Shown: one piece after another, positions 8,256-16,433 of the stretch
Layout: each line of letters starts with the position of its first letter
How positions within the stretch are numbered: position 1 is the first letter of the stretch
Notes under the pieces: model-generated
The model's database searches: none
Seen by the model: only the letters and a program-made list of their open reading frames with translations
What the model was told of the DNA's origin: nothing
NCBI RefSeq assembly: GCF_000429445.1
Contig: NZ_AUBW01000007.1
Location: 1 to 64,000, forward strand
Direction: 5' to 3'
Source: Algoriphagus terrigena DSM 22685
Lineage (GTDB): Bacteria; Bacteroidota; Bacteroidia; Cytophagales; Cyclobacteriaceae
DNA length: 64,000 bases
Program-made: the position numbers and the translations under genes

Positions 8256-8912
8256 ATGCTGATAGCCAAAGGGATTCATAAATCCTACGGAAGCCTCCAC
8301 GTATTAAAAGGTGTTGATCTTGAAATTACCGAATCGGAGATCGTATCCATTGTCGGTTCGTCAGGCGCAGGGAAAAGTACCCTGCTCCATATCTTGGGAA
8401 CGTTGGATCAACCCGATCAAGGCGAGCTGACTATGCAGGGCAAGAACCTGATGACATTAAAGGGTGATAGTTTGGCAGATTTCAGAAATCAGCAGATCGG
8501 ATTTATCTTCCAGTTTCATAACCTGCTGCCGGAATTTACCGCCCAGGAAAACATCCAGATTCCGGGGTATATCCTCGGAACGTCATCGGAAGCTTTACAA
8601 AAGAAATCCGGTGAGCTCGCCGAAATCCTCGGAATCAGCCATCGCCTGGATCACAAGCCGTCCACTCTCTCCGGAGGTGAGCAACAGCGTGTCGCGGTAG
8701 CCAGAGCCTTGATCAATAATCCTTCGGTTGTGTTTGCGGATGAACCCAGCGGGAATCTCGATACGGCCAATGCCAAGGGGCTTCATGAGCTTTTTTTCAA
8801 GCTGAGAAGTGAATTGAAACAGGCATTTGTGATCGTGACGCACAACGAAGAACTGGCCGGAATGGCCGATCGAAAGGTCGTGATGCAGGATGGATTGATC
8901 GTCTCGAGTTAA
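8256..8912 (+). CDS. lolD: Lipoprotein-releasing ABC transporter ATPase LolD
   Basis: The ATPase of the LolCDE-type complex that extracts mature lipoproteins from the inner membrane. The 218 residues have Walker A GSSGAGKST (34-42), the Q-loop in IGFIFQFHNLLPEFTAQEN (a sequence typical of LolD/MacB ATPases), the signature LSGGEQQRVAVARAL, Walker B VVFADEPSGNLD and the switch His in VIVTHNEEL. The LolC/LolE permease is not adjacent, as often in Bacteroidota. A related MacB-type partner cannot be excluded. The 3' end overlaps the convergent bcp gene by 4 nt. Confidence 0.87.
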   Translation: MLIAKGIHKSYGSLHVLKGVDLEITESEIVSIVGSSGAGKSTLLHILGTLDQPDQGELTMQGKNLMTLKGDSLADFRNQQIGFIFQFHNLLPEFTAQENIQIPGYILGTSSEALQKKSGELAEILGISHRLDHKPSTLSGGEQQRVAVARALINNPSVVFADEPSGNLDTANAKGLHELFFKLRSELKQAFVIVTHNEELAGMADRKVVMQDGLIVSS

Positions 8913-9358
8913 GCTTTCTTGAGCTTGGCGATCATCGCGCTCACGTGTTTCTTGTTTTCAAAGAGTCCTTCAAAAATCCCGGCGATCCGATGGTTTTCGT
9001 CTAGGAGGTAAGTGACCCTTTTTGGGATTTTAAGCACGGGAATCAAGGCGTCAAAGCTCTTGCAGACTTTTCCGTCAGGATCAGAAAGCAAGTCAAATGG
9101 CAACTGATGCGCTTTTTTGAATTTTTCGTGCGTGGGAATATCATCCCGGCTAATGCCAAAAACAGGCACCTCCATGTCCCTGAATTCACTGAACTGATCT
9201 CTGAACTCACAGGCTTCTGCGGTGCATCCTTTGGTAAAATCTTTCGGGTAAAAGAATAGAATCAGCGGCTTGCCGAGCAAGTCTTTGAGTTGAAAAACCT
9301 TTGCTGAGGTTGATGGGAGCTGAAAGTCTGGAGCTTGTGAGCCAAGTGCTAGTGCCAT
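8909..9358 (-). CDS. bcp: Thioredoxin-dependent peroxiredoxin (BCP/PrxQ type)
   Basis: A cytosolic peroxiredoxin that reduces hydrogen peroxide and organic peroxides using thioredoxin. The start is placed at the ATG whose first base is 9358, giving MALALGSQAPDFQLPST and 149 residues, the usual BCP length; the frame is open 17 codons further upstream but that part is not family-like. The catalytic region FYPKDFTKGCTAEACEFRD holds the peroxidatic Cys and, five residues later, the resolving Cys of the atypical two-Cys PrxQ group. It ends convergently with a 4-nt overlap on lolD. Confidence 0.92.
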   Translation of the reverse strand: MALALGSQAPDFQLPSTSAKVFQLKDLLGKPLILFFYPKDFTKGCTAEACEFRDQFSEFRDMEVPVFGISRDDIPTHEKFKKAHQLPFDLLSDPDGKVCKSFDALIPVLKIPKRVTYLLDENHRIAGIFEGLFENKKHVSAMIAKLKKA

Positions 9359-9487
9359 AGATTTGGTTTTCGAATACAAGCAGTTTAGCTGGAAGAAAGT
9401 TTCAGCCAACTAAAATTTCGCAGGACTGAACTTTAGCCAGACTGTTTAGATTTACAAACCAAAGTTTATCACAAGCCCCAACTTCCA

Positions 9488-10318
9488 TTGAAAATCAGCA
9501 GCGTTCAGTCCATGCTTTTGGCAGGGATATTTTTTGCGATGATGAACGTCTCAGTCAAGTTCGTCCCGCATATTCCCGCGATTGAGATAGTCTGGTTCCG
9601 ATCTGTTTTTAGTTTGGTCTTTACTTTCGTCATTCTTCGCCAAAAAGGAATCGCCGTCTTCGGTAATCACAAAGGCAGCCTGGTGATCCGTGGAATAGTC
9701 GGATCGATCAGTCTGATTCTCTTTTTCTACACCCTGCAGCGAATCCCGCTGGCAAGTGCTGTGACGATGCAGTATCTGTCGCCGATCTTCACCACGATCT
9801 TGGGCGTGTTTATCCTAAAGGAAAAAGTAAAGCCGATCCAGTTCCTGTACTTTGCGATGGCCTTCGCGGGTGTTCTGATCATCCAGGGAGTGGATACCAG
9901 AGTTGATCCACTGAGTGCTGCGATGGGGATTGTATCCGGACTTGCTGCCGGCATTGCCTATAATATGATCCGGAAACTGAAGACCTCCGAGCATCCACTG
10001 GTCATTGTTTTTTACTTTCCGTTGGTGGCGCTGCCCGTCGCATCAGTCATTATGATCTTTGACTGGGTCATGCCGACTGGCTGGGATTGGTTGATCTTGC
10101 TATGGATCGGGTTCTGTACGCAGAGCGCCCAATATTTCATGACTGTGGCGTATCAGACAGGCAACCTGTCCAGAGTTTCGAGTATCAGCTACATGGCGGT
10201 GCTGTATGCCTTGATATTCGGCTTCATTTTGTTTGGTGAAACCTTCCCATTTGCGTCCTATATCGGAATGGCGTTGGTACTCGTGGGGATTTTACTGAAT
10301 TTGAGGGTGAAGCATTAG
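9488..10318 (+). CDS. DMT-superfamily (EamA) transporter
   Basis: A 10-helix inner-membrane permease of the drug/metabolite transporter superfamily, made of two EamA repeats. Visible signs are the first helix with FFAMMNVSVKFVPHIPAIEI, the helix 3-4 region TLQRIPLASAVTMQYLSPIF and LGVFILKEKVKPIQ, and the equivalent LIFGFILFGETFPFASYIGM near the C-terminus. The first codon in frame is TTG at 9488; an ATG at 9512 would give 268 residues and start directly in helix 1, so the start is uncertain. The substrate is unknown; relatives export amino acids or other metabolites. Confidence 0.85.
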   Translation: MKISSVQSMLLAGIFFAMMNVSVKFVPHIPAIEIVWFRSVFSLVFTFVILRQKGIAVFGNHKGSLVIRGIVGSISLILFFYTLQRIPLASAVTMQYLSPIFTTILGVFILKEKVKPIQFLYFAMAFAGVLIIQGVDTRVDPLSAAMGIVSGLAAGIAYNMIRKLKTSEHPLVIVFYFPLVALPVASVIMIFDWVMPTGWDWLILLWIGFCTQSAQYFMTVAYQTGNLSRVSSISYMAVLYALIFGFILFGETFPFASYIGMALVLVGILLNLRVKH

Positions 10319-10330
10319 ACGTTAGATATT

Positions 10331-10478
10331 AGACGCTAGACACAAGACTTTCTGACCTTGCTTGATGTTGGTTCTCACATTTCGGTCAAGTATCTGGTTA
10401 AAGATGGGGTTCGTTTTGTCTTGTTTCTTGATTCGAGAATCTTGTGTTATAAATTCTCACTTCTTGTGTCTAACGTCT
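10331..10478 (+). repeat. Imperfect inverted repeat element
   Basis: AGACGCTAGACACAAG (10331-10346) is the reverse complement of CTTGTGTCTAACGTCT (10463-10478) with one mismatch. The 116-nt interior holds a smaller palindrome, GATTCGAGAATC. The shape suggests a REP- or MITE-like extragenic element; no coding capacity is seen. Confidence 0.5.
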
Positions 10479-10591
10479 TTCATCTTTTGTCTTGAACAGG
10501 ACTTCGGCTTACCTTTATTTTAACTTTTGAACACCTTTCATGAAATCGAGCATGTCGCTAAGCACGCATCAGAGAAATGATTGTCAACTTT

Positions 10592-10612
10592 GCGAGATTC
10601 CATGTGGCCATT
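10592..10612 (+). promoter_or_regulatory. Leader element copy upstream of pncB
   Basis: GCGAGATTCCATGTGGC lies at 10592-10608; the 21-nt element ends 20 nt before the pncB ATG. It is identical over 21 nt to the copy before the TPR gene at 46897 and close to the sucC copy. Its internal ATG opens an eight-codon mini-ORF (MWPLKDKR) ending at 10628, just before the pncB start. Function unknown. Confidence 0.55.
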
Positions 10613-10632
10613 GAAAGACAAACGATAAACAC

Positions 10633-12120
10633 ATGAAAATCACCAAAGATCTCTATCAAAGTAATCTGGTTTTGCTCACGGACTTTTACCAGCTGACGAT
10701 GGCCTATGCTTATTGGAAGGCCGGGAAGGCCGAACAGGAGGCGGTGTTCAATCTGTTTTTTCGGAAGCATCCCTTCCAGGGCGGTTTTACGCTGGCAGCT
10801 GGGCTGGACTATGTGGTTGATTTTTGTAGCAATTTCAAGTTTGAAAAAGCCGACCTGGAATATTTGAGGGTCATGAAAAATAAGGACGGAAGTCCGGTCT
10901 TTGAGGCGGATTTTCTGGAATATCTTCAAAAACTCAAATTCACCTGCGACATAGATGCGGTGGAAGAAGGCACGGTAGTGTTCCCCAACTCACCCTTGGT
11001 GAGAGTTAGAGGGCCATTGATCCAGTGTCAGTTGCTGGAGACACCGCTTTTGAATATCATCAATTTCCAGACATTGATCGCCACGAAGGCAGCCAGAATC
11101 AACGTCGCTGCACAGGGAGAGCCCGTGCTGGAATTTGGACTTCGCAGAGCGCAGGGAATCGACGGCGCGCTGGCAGCCAGCCGTGCGGCGTACATCGGTG
11201 GCTGCACTTCGACGTCCAATGTAATGGCTGGAAAACTTTTCGGAATTCCAGTCTCTGGAACGCATGCGCATAGTTGGATTATGTCATTTGAGACGGAATT
11301 GGAGGCATTTGAAGCTTATGCCGATGCTTTTCCAGACCAATGCATCTTTCTGGTGGATACCTATGACACGCTCAACGGCGTAAAAAATGCCATCAAAGTT
11401 GGGGAGATTTTGCGAAGCAAGGGAAAGGAAATGGTAGGGATCCGGATAGATTCCGGTGACTTAGCCTACTTCAGTTCTCAAGCGAGGCAGATGCTCGATG
11501 AAGCCGGGTTTCCGGATGCGAAGATCGTGGCTTCCAACGATCTGGACGAACATATCATCGCTTCACTTAAGTCTCAGGATGCGGCTATCAATGTATGGGG
11601 AGTCGGCACAAAACTAGTTACCGCCTATGATCAACCCGCACTGGGAGCCGTCTATAAGCTCTCGGCGATCAGAAACAAGGAGGGAGAATGGGAACCCAAA
11701 GTGAAAGTTTCCCAGCAATCGCTTAAGATCAACATTCCAGGAATACACAACACCAAGCGCTACTACAGTAAGGGCAAGGCAGTGGCGGACATGATTTTCC
11801 TGGAAGACCAAACGATCGATCCGAGGGGCGTCATGATCATCGATCCGGTGGATGCCACGAGACGGAAGCGGCTGATGCCGGCTTTTTATCAGGAGGAAAT
11901 CCTGCTGAAGCCGATCTTTGAAAAAGGTCGAAAGATTTACAAACTTCCAACGCTTCACGAGATCCGGGATCGGGCGACGTCTCAGCTTGAATCTCTGGAT
12001 AAGACCCACATGCGCTTGGTCAATCCTCACCTTTATCCGGTTGGATTGGAGGAAAATCTGCACCATTTACGGATGGAATTGGTTTTGAAAGCGAAAAAAT
12101 TTGAAAGTGGTGAAGATTGA
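10633..12120 (+). CDS. pncB: Nicotinate phosphoribosyltransferase
   Basis: NAPRT converts nicotinate and PRPP to nicotinate mononucleotide in the Preiss-Handler NAD salvage route. The 495 residues match the long bacterial class. Seen are the N-terminal LTDFYQLTMAYAYW, the region GTHAHSWIMSFETELEAF whose His is the one phosphorylated by ATP in the family, LVDTYDTLNGVKNAIKVGE for phosphate and PRPP binding, and GIRIDSGDLAYFS with IVASNDLDE. The 3' end overlaps pncA by about 20 nt, so nicotinamide deamidation and nicotinate capture are made from one transcript. The leader carries the conserved element at 10592. Confidence 0.95.
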   Translation: MKITKDLYQSNLVLLTDFYQLTMAYAYWKAGKAEQEAVFNLFFRKHPFQGGFTLAAGLDYVVDFCSNFKFEKADLEYLRVMKNKDGSPVFEADFLEYLQKLKFTCDIDAVEEGTVVFPNSPLVRVRGPLIQCQLLETPLLNIINFQTLIATKAARINVAAQGEPVLEFGLRRAQGIDGALAASRAAYIGGCTSTSNVMAGKLFGIPVSGTHAHSWIMSFETELEAFEAYADAFPDQCIFLVDTYDTLNGVKNAIKVGEILRSKGKEMVGIRIDSGDLAYFSSQARQMLDEAGFPDAKIVASNDLDEHIIASLKSQDAAINVWGVGTKLVTAYDQPALGAVYKLSAIRNKEGEWEPKVKVSQQSLKINIPGIHNTKRYYSKGKAVADMIFLEDQTIDPRGVMIIDPVDATRRKRLMPAFYQEEILLKPIFEKGRKIYKLPTLHEIRDRATSQLESLDKTHMRLVNPHLYPVGLEENLHHLRMELVLKAKKFESGED

Positions 12121-12736
12121 AAAGAATGACGTACTGCTCGTCGTCGATGTGCAAAATGACTTTGTCCCCGGTGGAGCGCTGGCCGTAAAGGAGGGAGATC
12201 TAGTCGTGCCGGTGATCAATGCACTTCAAGAGGAATTCAAGCAAGTAATCGCGACGCAGGATTTTCATCCGTCAGATCACGGGAGTTTCGCGGCAAATCA
12301 TCCCGGGAAAAATCCCGGAGAATTCATCGAACTGGCAGGTTTGACGCAGATTCTCTGGCCTGTGCATTGCGTTCAGGGAACTTCAGGTGCAGATTTTCAT
12401 TCGGATCTGAACCAAGGTCAATGGCTGGGAATTTTCCAAAAAGGCAAAAACAAGGAAGTAGATTCTTATTCAGGCTTTTTCGACAACGCGCGAAGGGGAG
12501 ACACTGGCTTGGGAGATTATCTTAAATCCCTTAGTGTTGAGCGTGTTTTTGTATGTGGATTGGCTTTGGATTATTGTGTAAAATTCACGGCGATGGACGC
12601 CATGGAGCTGGGTTTTGACACATTTGTGATAGCGGATGCCACCCGGGCGGTCAATCTAAGTCCAGAGGATGGCGCCAAAGCGCTTAAAGAGATGGAGCAA
12701 AAAGGAATTAAGATATTGACCAGCAAAGACATATAA
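12101..12736 (+). CDS. pncA: Nicotinamidase
   Basis: An isochorismatase-fold amidohydrolase that turns nicotinamide into nicotinate, feeding PncB encoded immediately upstream. With numbering from the first in-frame start it has the triad Asp16 (VVDVQNDFVPGG), Lys114 (FQKG) and Cys159 (ALDYCVKFTAMDA), plus metal ligands of the QDFHPSDH segment (D54, H56) and the WPVHC His (about 89). The start is non-ATG: TTG at 12101 or GTG at 12107, both inside the pncB 3' end, so translation is probably coupled to pncB. 211 residues is the usual length. Confidence 0.95.
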   Translation: MKVVKIEKNDVLLVVDVQNDFVPGGALAVKEGDLVVPVINALQEEFKQVIATQDFHPSDHGSFAANHPGKNPGEFIELAGLTQILWPVHCVQGTSGADFHSDLNQGQWLGIFQKGKNKEVDSYSGFFDNARRGDTGLGDYLKSLSVERVFVCGLALDYCVKFTAMDAMELGFDTFVIADATRAVNLSPEDGAKALKEMEQKGIKILTSKDI

Positions 12737-12739
12737 GCT

Positions 12740-13255
12740 ATGTTTGATTACGATCCAGACAAGCATTATCCAACCGAGACCGAAAGCCGGGTGGTCATTC
12801 GGTTTCAGGATTGCGATCCATTGCAGCACCTGAACAACGCCAAGTATTTCGACTACTTTTTCAACGCGAGAGAGGATCAAGTTCCAAAGCTCTACGGACT
12901 GGAGATCATCGACCTGATCAAGACCTACAAAGCGGCTTGGGTAGTCTATAATCATAACATCAGCTATGTCAAGCCGGCGATGGTGGGAGAGTGGGTGCGG
13001 ATCATGAGCCGGATTCTCTGGCACAATCACAACACGATCGTGGTCGAATACTACATGACCGACGATTCTAAGGCGCAGCTGAAGACCGTTCTTTGGTCTA
13101 CGATGCGCTATGTGACTTTGGCTGAAGGAAAATCCACAGACCACAGCGGCGCTGTGCAGGATTTTCTCAAAGCAACTTCAGGTAATATGGATATCAGTCA
13201 GTTGGATATCAAAGACCGGGTAAAAACCCTTATTTCAGAGTTTAGAAAAGGTTAA
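12740..13255 (+). CDS. Hot-dog acyl-CoA thioesterase (4HBT family)
   Basis: A 171-residue single hot-dog-fold thioesterase of the 4-hydroxybenzoyl-CoA/YbgC type. The active-site loop RFQDCDPLQHLNNAKYFDYF has the Asp and the His-Leu-Asn-Asn helix start of the family, and VVYNHNISYVKPAMVGEWVRI is the central strand pair. It begins 3 nt after pncA, so it belongs to the NAD-salvage operon, though no direct link in function is evident. The acyl substrate is unknown. Confidence 0.85.
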   Translation: MFDYDPDKHYPTETESRVVIRFQDCDPLQHLNNAKYFDYFFNAREDQVPKLYGLEIIDLIKTYKAAWVVYNHNISYVKPAMVGEWVRIMSRILWHNHNTIVVEYYMTDDSKAQLKTVLWSTMRYVTLAEGKSTDHSGAVQDFLKATSGNMDISQLDIKDRVKTLISEFRKG

Positions 13256-13274
13256 TTTTTTTTTAATACAAGCC

Positions 13275-13808
13275 ATGCGAAAACTGATCATCTACATTGC
13301 CTCGAGTTTGGACGGATATATTGCGCAGCCAAACGACGACTTGAGCTTTTTGAAACTAGTCGAAAAGGAAGGCGAGGACTACGGCTATGCGGAATTTACC
13401 GCGACGATAGACACGATCATTCTCGGCCGAAAAACCTACGATTGGGTCCTGCGTGAGATCGGTACCTCTCACTATGACAATGGGGATCGGGACGTGTATG
13501 TGATTACCAGAACGGAAAGGCCGAGTGTTGGGAGAACCAAATTTTACACCGGAGACCTTGTCGAATTTGTTCGGCGATTGAAAGCAGGAACCGGTAAAAA
13601 CATCTATTGTGATGGCGGTGCCGAACTGATCAACGAGCTTTTGAAGCATGACTTGATCGACGAATATATCATCTCAATTATTCCAGTATTGCTTGGAAGT
13701 GGGACAAGACTTTTCAAAACCGGCCGACCCGAACAGCAACTTGAATTGCTGAGTACAAAGGCATTTGAAACGGGACTTACCCAGCTTCACTACCGGCGAA
13801 AGGCCTAA
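13275..13808 (+). CDS. Dihydrofolate reductase family protein (RibD C-terminal domain-like)
   Basis: A 177-residue NADPH-dependent reductase-fold protein of the RibD_C/DHFR-like family. It begins MRKLIIYIASSLDGYIAQPN, the typical start, and has IILGRKTYDWVL, the nucleotide-binding YCDGGAELINELLKHDLIDE and the terminal strand pair IISIIPVLLGSGTRLF. Proteins of this kind (YyaP/YwjB-like) are common and mostly of unknown substrate. It follows the thioesterase by 19 nt and is likely the last gene of the pncB operon; it converges on the ABM gene with only 2 nt between. Confidence 0.85.
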   Translation: MRKLIIYIASSLDGYIAQPNDDLSFLKLVEKEGEDYGYAEFTATIDTIILGRKTYDWVLREIGTSHYDNGDRDVYVITRTERPSVGRTKFYTGDLVEFVRRLKAGTGKNIYCDGGAELINELLKHDLIDEYIISIIPVLLGSGTRLFKTGRPEQQLELLSTKAFETGLTQLHYRRKA

Positions 13809-13810
13809 TT

Positions 13811-14128
13811 TTAGAGTTCAAATCCATAATCGCGTTCGACCAGCGCGATTCTCGTTTTGTAGGCCGTGTACCATTTTTCACGCCCGTATTTTTGTGCGAC
13901 CAGGTGGTCCGTGTTTGCTTTCCATTGTTTGATGGCTTCCAAATTTTCCCAATAAGAAATAGTAATTCCTAGGCCATCCCGAACGCTTTCATGTCCCAAA
14001 TAACCCGGCTGGAGCTCCGCTAAGCGGACCATTTCATCCGCCATTTCTCTATATCCTTCATCGACTTGGGTGCGATAGCTTGAGAAGATCACTGCGTAAT
14101 AAGGCGGCGTTGGAGTTTTTGCAATCAT
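13811..14128 (-). CDS. Antibiotic biosynthesis monooxygenase (ABM) domain protein
   Basis: A 105-residue dimeric ferredoxin-like ABM fold. The order is typical: first strand YYAVIFSSYRT, a helix with MADEMVRLAELQPGYLGHES, then ITISYWENLEAIKQWKANTD and the C-terminal strand. Members include small monooxygenases, heme-degrading and stress proteins, so the reaction cannot be assigned. It is convergent with the reductase gene, and 239 bases without a gene separate it from the DUF4097 gene. Confidence 0.85.
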   Translation of the reverse strand: MIAKTPTPPYYAVIFSSYRTQVDEGYREMADEMVRLAELQPGYLGHESVRDGLGITISYWENLEAIKQWKANTDHLVAQKYGREKWYTAYKTRIALVERDYGFEL

Positions 14129-14367
14129 TTTTTCAAAAGGGGATAGGGGTAGATGATCCTTCGCTTGTCATAGGTAAAAATAGAGGAAATAAACGCTTCT
14201 GAGAAGAGACGGCATATTGAAAATTTAGGGAAAAAGCACTGGAGAATAGCCAATTGACCTAAGGCAAGAAAAGGTTTAACTGGCTTGAAAAGTGAAACTT
14301 ACCTAGAATAAAGCCGTTCACCCGATCCGGAAATCAAAAAGAAACCAATAATAAAAATATACCAACT

Positions 14368-15315
14368 ATGAGATTTAGCAACATGAATCAAAAAACAACA
14401 ATCCTCGGACTCCTGCTTGGATCAATGATGGCGTTCAGCTCTTGCGAAGGGGAATTGGAAGTCGTGCAGAGCATCGACGAGGAATTTTCCGGAATCCAAC
14501 AGATCGAAATTGACGCGGAGTTTATGGAGGTTAATTATGAAGGAAGAGTAGGTCAGACCACGGTGGAACTCGATGGACTTTTGGAATCCTCCCGCTCTGG
14601 CAACTTCAAGATAGAATACAAGCAAGATGGAAATACACTCGACATCGAACTGGACAAAAACGGAATGCTCGGCGGAGGCAATCACCGGGCAACAGTAAAC
14701 CTCATTGGTCCAAAGAATATCGAATTGGAAGTAGAGTCAGGATCAGGTAATACAGTGATCTCTGGGGTCGAATATCCGACACTTGACGTCAATGCTGGTT
14801 CTGGAAACATTCAAGTCTTGATGTCCAAAATCCCATCGGCTCGTTTGGAGATTGGTTCGGGATCTCTCGGCGTCTACAACCTTATTGGCAATGTTCAGGC
14901 GAACGCGTCTTCTGGCAAAGTTGAGGTCGAGCAGATGGAAGGGAACCTGAATATTGGTTCTGCCAGCGGCCAAGTCCAGATTAAGAGCCTGAGTGGAAAA
15001 TTGAATGTGGAAATGAGTTCTGGAAACATAGAAATGACCAATGTATCCGAGATCGAAAGTCTCAAGGTGAGCTCCGGCAACATCTCCGGCTCAGGAATAG
15101 GACTGGGGGCTAAAACCAAGTTGGTCAGCTCATCAGGGCGGATTTCCATCCAGACATTTTCCAATCTGAGCGGATTCAACTACGACTTCGAGGCGGGTAG
15201 CGGCAGAGTAGTTGTCGGTGAAAGCTCCTCTTCGGGCTCATTGAGAATCAACAATGGCGCTGCAAGCACCATATCTGGATCGGTTTCCAGCGGATTGATT
15301 GAAATAAAAAACTAA
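14368..15315 (+). CDS. DUF4097/DUF2807 adhesin-like beta-solenoid lipoprotein
   Basis: A 315-residue surface or periplasmic lipoprotein. The signal ends in AFSSC (lipid Cys about 26); an internal ATG at 14383 is an equally good start. The mature part is a repetitive beta-helix with recurring turns of the type ESGSGNTVISG, NAGSGNIQVL, ASSGKVEVEQ, SASGQVQIKS and SSGNIEMTNV, each about 18-22 residues apart, as in the head-GIN/DUF4097 family. Such proteins are called putative auto-transporter adhesins, but the function is unproved. It is followed by a strong terminator and seems monocistronic. Confidence 0.82.
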   Translation: MRFSNMNQKTTILGLLLGSMMAFSSCEGELEVVQSIDEEFSGIQQIEIDAEFMEVNYEGRVGQTTVELDGLLESSRSGNFKIEYKQDGNTLDIELDKNGMLGGGNHRATVNLIGPKNIELEVESGSGNTVISGVEYPTLDVNAGSGNIQVLMSKIPSARLEIGSGSLGVYNLIGNVQANASSGKVEVEQMEGNLNIGSASGQVQIKSLSGKLNVEMSSGNIEMTNVSEIESLKVSSGNISGSGIGLGAKTKLVSSSGRISIQTFSNLSGFNYDFEAGSGRVVVGESSSSGSLRINNGAASTISGSVSSGLIEIKN

Positions 15316-15340
15316 TTCTAAATCCTGAAAATGAGAAAGA

Positions 15341-15366
15341 CCCCGACCGGCTGTCGGGGTTTTTCT
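15341..15366 (+). terminator. Intrinsic terminator after DUF4097 gene
   Basis: CCCCGAC (15341-15347) pairs with GTCGGGG (15353-15359), loop CGGCT, followed by TTTTTCTT. A strong plus-strand terminator 25 nt after the stop codon. Confidence 0.9.
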
Positions 15367-15546
15367 TGTTGCAATGACACATTATTTACCATTTCGTGTA
15401 CTTGGTTTCGAAAGCTGTGTATTCTGGTGAAAAGAGCGAATCTTTCGGGACAATTGTTCTCAAACAATCAACAAAAGCGTTGCTTTGACATTTGTCAAGA
15501 AAATCAAGCAGTAACATCTCTCGCAGATTAATCTACGTAAATTTGT

Positions 15547-15812
15547 ATGCATGCCGAGTAATGTATTTTGAATTCTCAAAATCTTATTTGGTAATAGATT
15601 GCTAAAAAGGACGTTTTTAATATGAAACGGGTGCTTAAGCGGTTTTGACAAGTTGTTATAAGAGTGAAGTTCCAGTGGACTACACTCTTTGTTTTCAATA
15701 CAGTCTTCCTTCTGTGTCGAATACCAGTTTCCCTATTGGTAAGTAAAAAGGAGTAGTGAAAAGTTGTTAAACTCACCCCAACCCCGGTCTAATCCACCGG
15801 GGTTTTGTTTTT
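15547..15812 (+). ncRNA. Candidate small RNA between two terminators
   Basis: The ~420 bases between the terminators at 15341 and 15780 hold no credible gene, yet a second plus-strand terminator sits at the end, so something is transcribed there. TAAATTTG at 15539-15546 fits the TAnnTTTG -7 box, without a clear -33 partner. Downstream lie a hairpin at 15660-15689 (AAGAGTG/CACTCTT with an inner AGT-CC/GG-ACT stem), a small hairpin near 15721-15742 (TACCA/TGGTA) and the terminator. Size and ending resemble 6S-like RNAs, but I cannot assign a family. The 5' end is a guess. Confidence 0.4.
15780..15812 (+). terminator. Intrinsic terminator, orphan (ends candidate sRNA)
   Basis: AACCCCGGT (15780-15788) pairs perfectly with ACCGGGGTT (15796-15804), loop CTAATCC, followed by TTGTTTTT. 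No plus-strand CDS ends nearby; the convergent lipoprotein gene begins its 3' end at 15873. Confidence 0.85.
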
Positions 15813-15872
15813 ATCAACCTTGGATTATGTTTTTCCGCCTGGAGCCGGAACTTCTAATAAAGGTTTGGCTAG

Positions 15873-16433
15873 TTAGAAACAATCCAGGGATCTAACCTGA
15901 ACCTTTCCCTCAGAAGAAAAATAAGAATCGAAATTGTACCATTCCAGAGGTACACCCACATTGCAGTGATAGTCAGCGGTAGCTTGATCAATGGGATAGC
16001 GGATATCGGTTGTCTCATTGAGCCCCATCCCATTGTCCAATACTGTCCAGATTGCATATAAGCCGATGAATGTAGGATCTGATCCCGAGGTTATCACCCC
16101 GGTGATTCTGGCCGTCTTACAGTCCTCTTCGAATACAATACAAATTACCTCACCTTTTGCGTCAGAAACAGGGCCGCCATCTTTGTCAAAATTATGGACT
16201 ACAAAGGCTCCGTCGACCCGCTGGTTTTTGATTTCGGCATCGTAGGAGTGGATCTCGGTGGCGCTTTTATACAGCATGTCCTTGAAGTCCAAAAATACCC
16301 CATCTGCCCGGGCAGTTCCCCTGCCGTCAAGCCATGATTTGGGAGGGGTTGGAGAAGTGTCTTCGAATGAGCAACTTGTGAGCAGGATTATTAACGTGAA
16401 AAACTCGATGATCTTAAAATTACTGAACTGCAT
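15873..16433 (-). CDS. Hypothetical lipoprotein
   Basis: An unrecognised 186-residue protein. The start is set at the ATG with first base 16433 (MQFSNFKIIEFF), because it gives a normal lipoprotein signal ending LLTSC; the frame runs 23 codons further upstream but without signal-like sequence. The mature part begins with a Ser/Thr/Pro linker (SFEDTSPTPPKSWLDGRG), then mixed strands with two Cys (VICIVFEEDCKTARITG) and ends DYHCNVGV, SLDCF. The four mature cysteines could form two disulfides in the periplasm. The function is unknown. Confidence 0.7.
   Translation of the reverse strand: MQFSNFKIIEFFTLIILLTSCSFEDTSPTPPKSWLDGRGTARADGVFLDFKDMLYKSATEIHSYDAEIKNQRVDGAFVVHNFDKDGGPVSDAKGEVICIVFEEDCKTARITGVITSGSDPTFIGLYAIWTVLDNGMGLNETTDIRYPIDQATADYHCNVGVPLEWYNFDSYFSSEGKVQVRSLDCF

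Larger units (their letters stand above)
10319..10632 (+). other. Intergenic region with inverted repeat and pncB leader
   Basis: A 314-base gap without a convincing gene. It begins with a low-complexity stretch of the kind TTAGACGTTAGATATTAGACG, carries a 16-nt inverted repeat with arms at 10331 and 10463, and ends in the pncB leader with the conserved element at 10592-10612. Within the leader CATGAAATC (10539-) could pair imperfectly with the element (11 of 14 positions). Confidence 0.5.

Noticed and set aside
15331-15531. Plus-strand frame of 66 codons after the DUF4097 gene
   Set aside because: It reads through the terminator at 15341-15366 and has unusual Cys-rich composition; not a gene.
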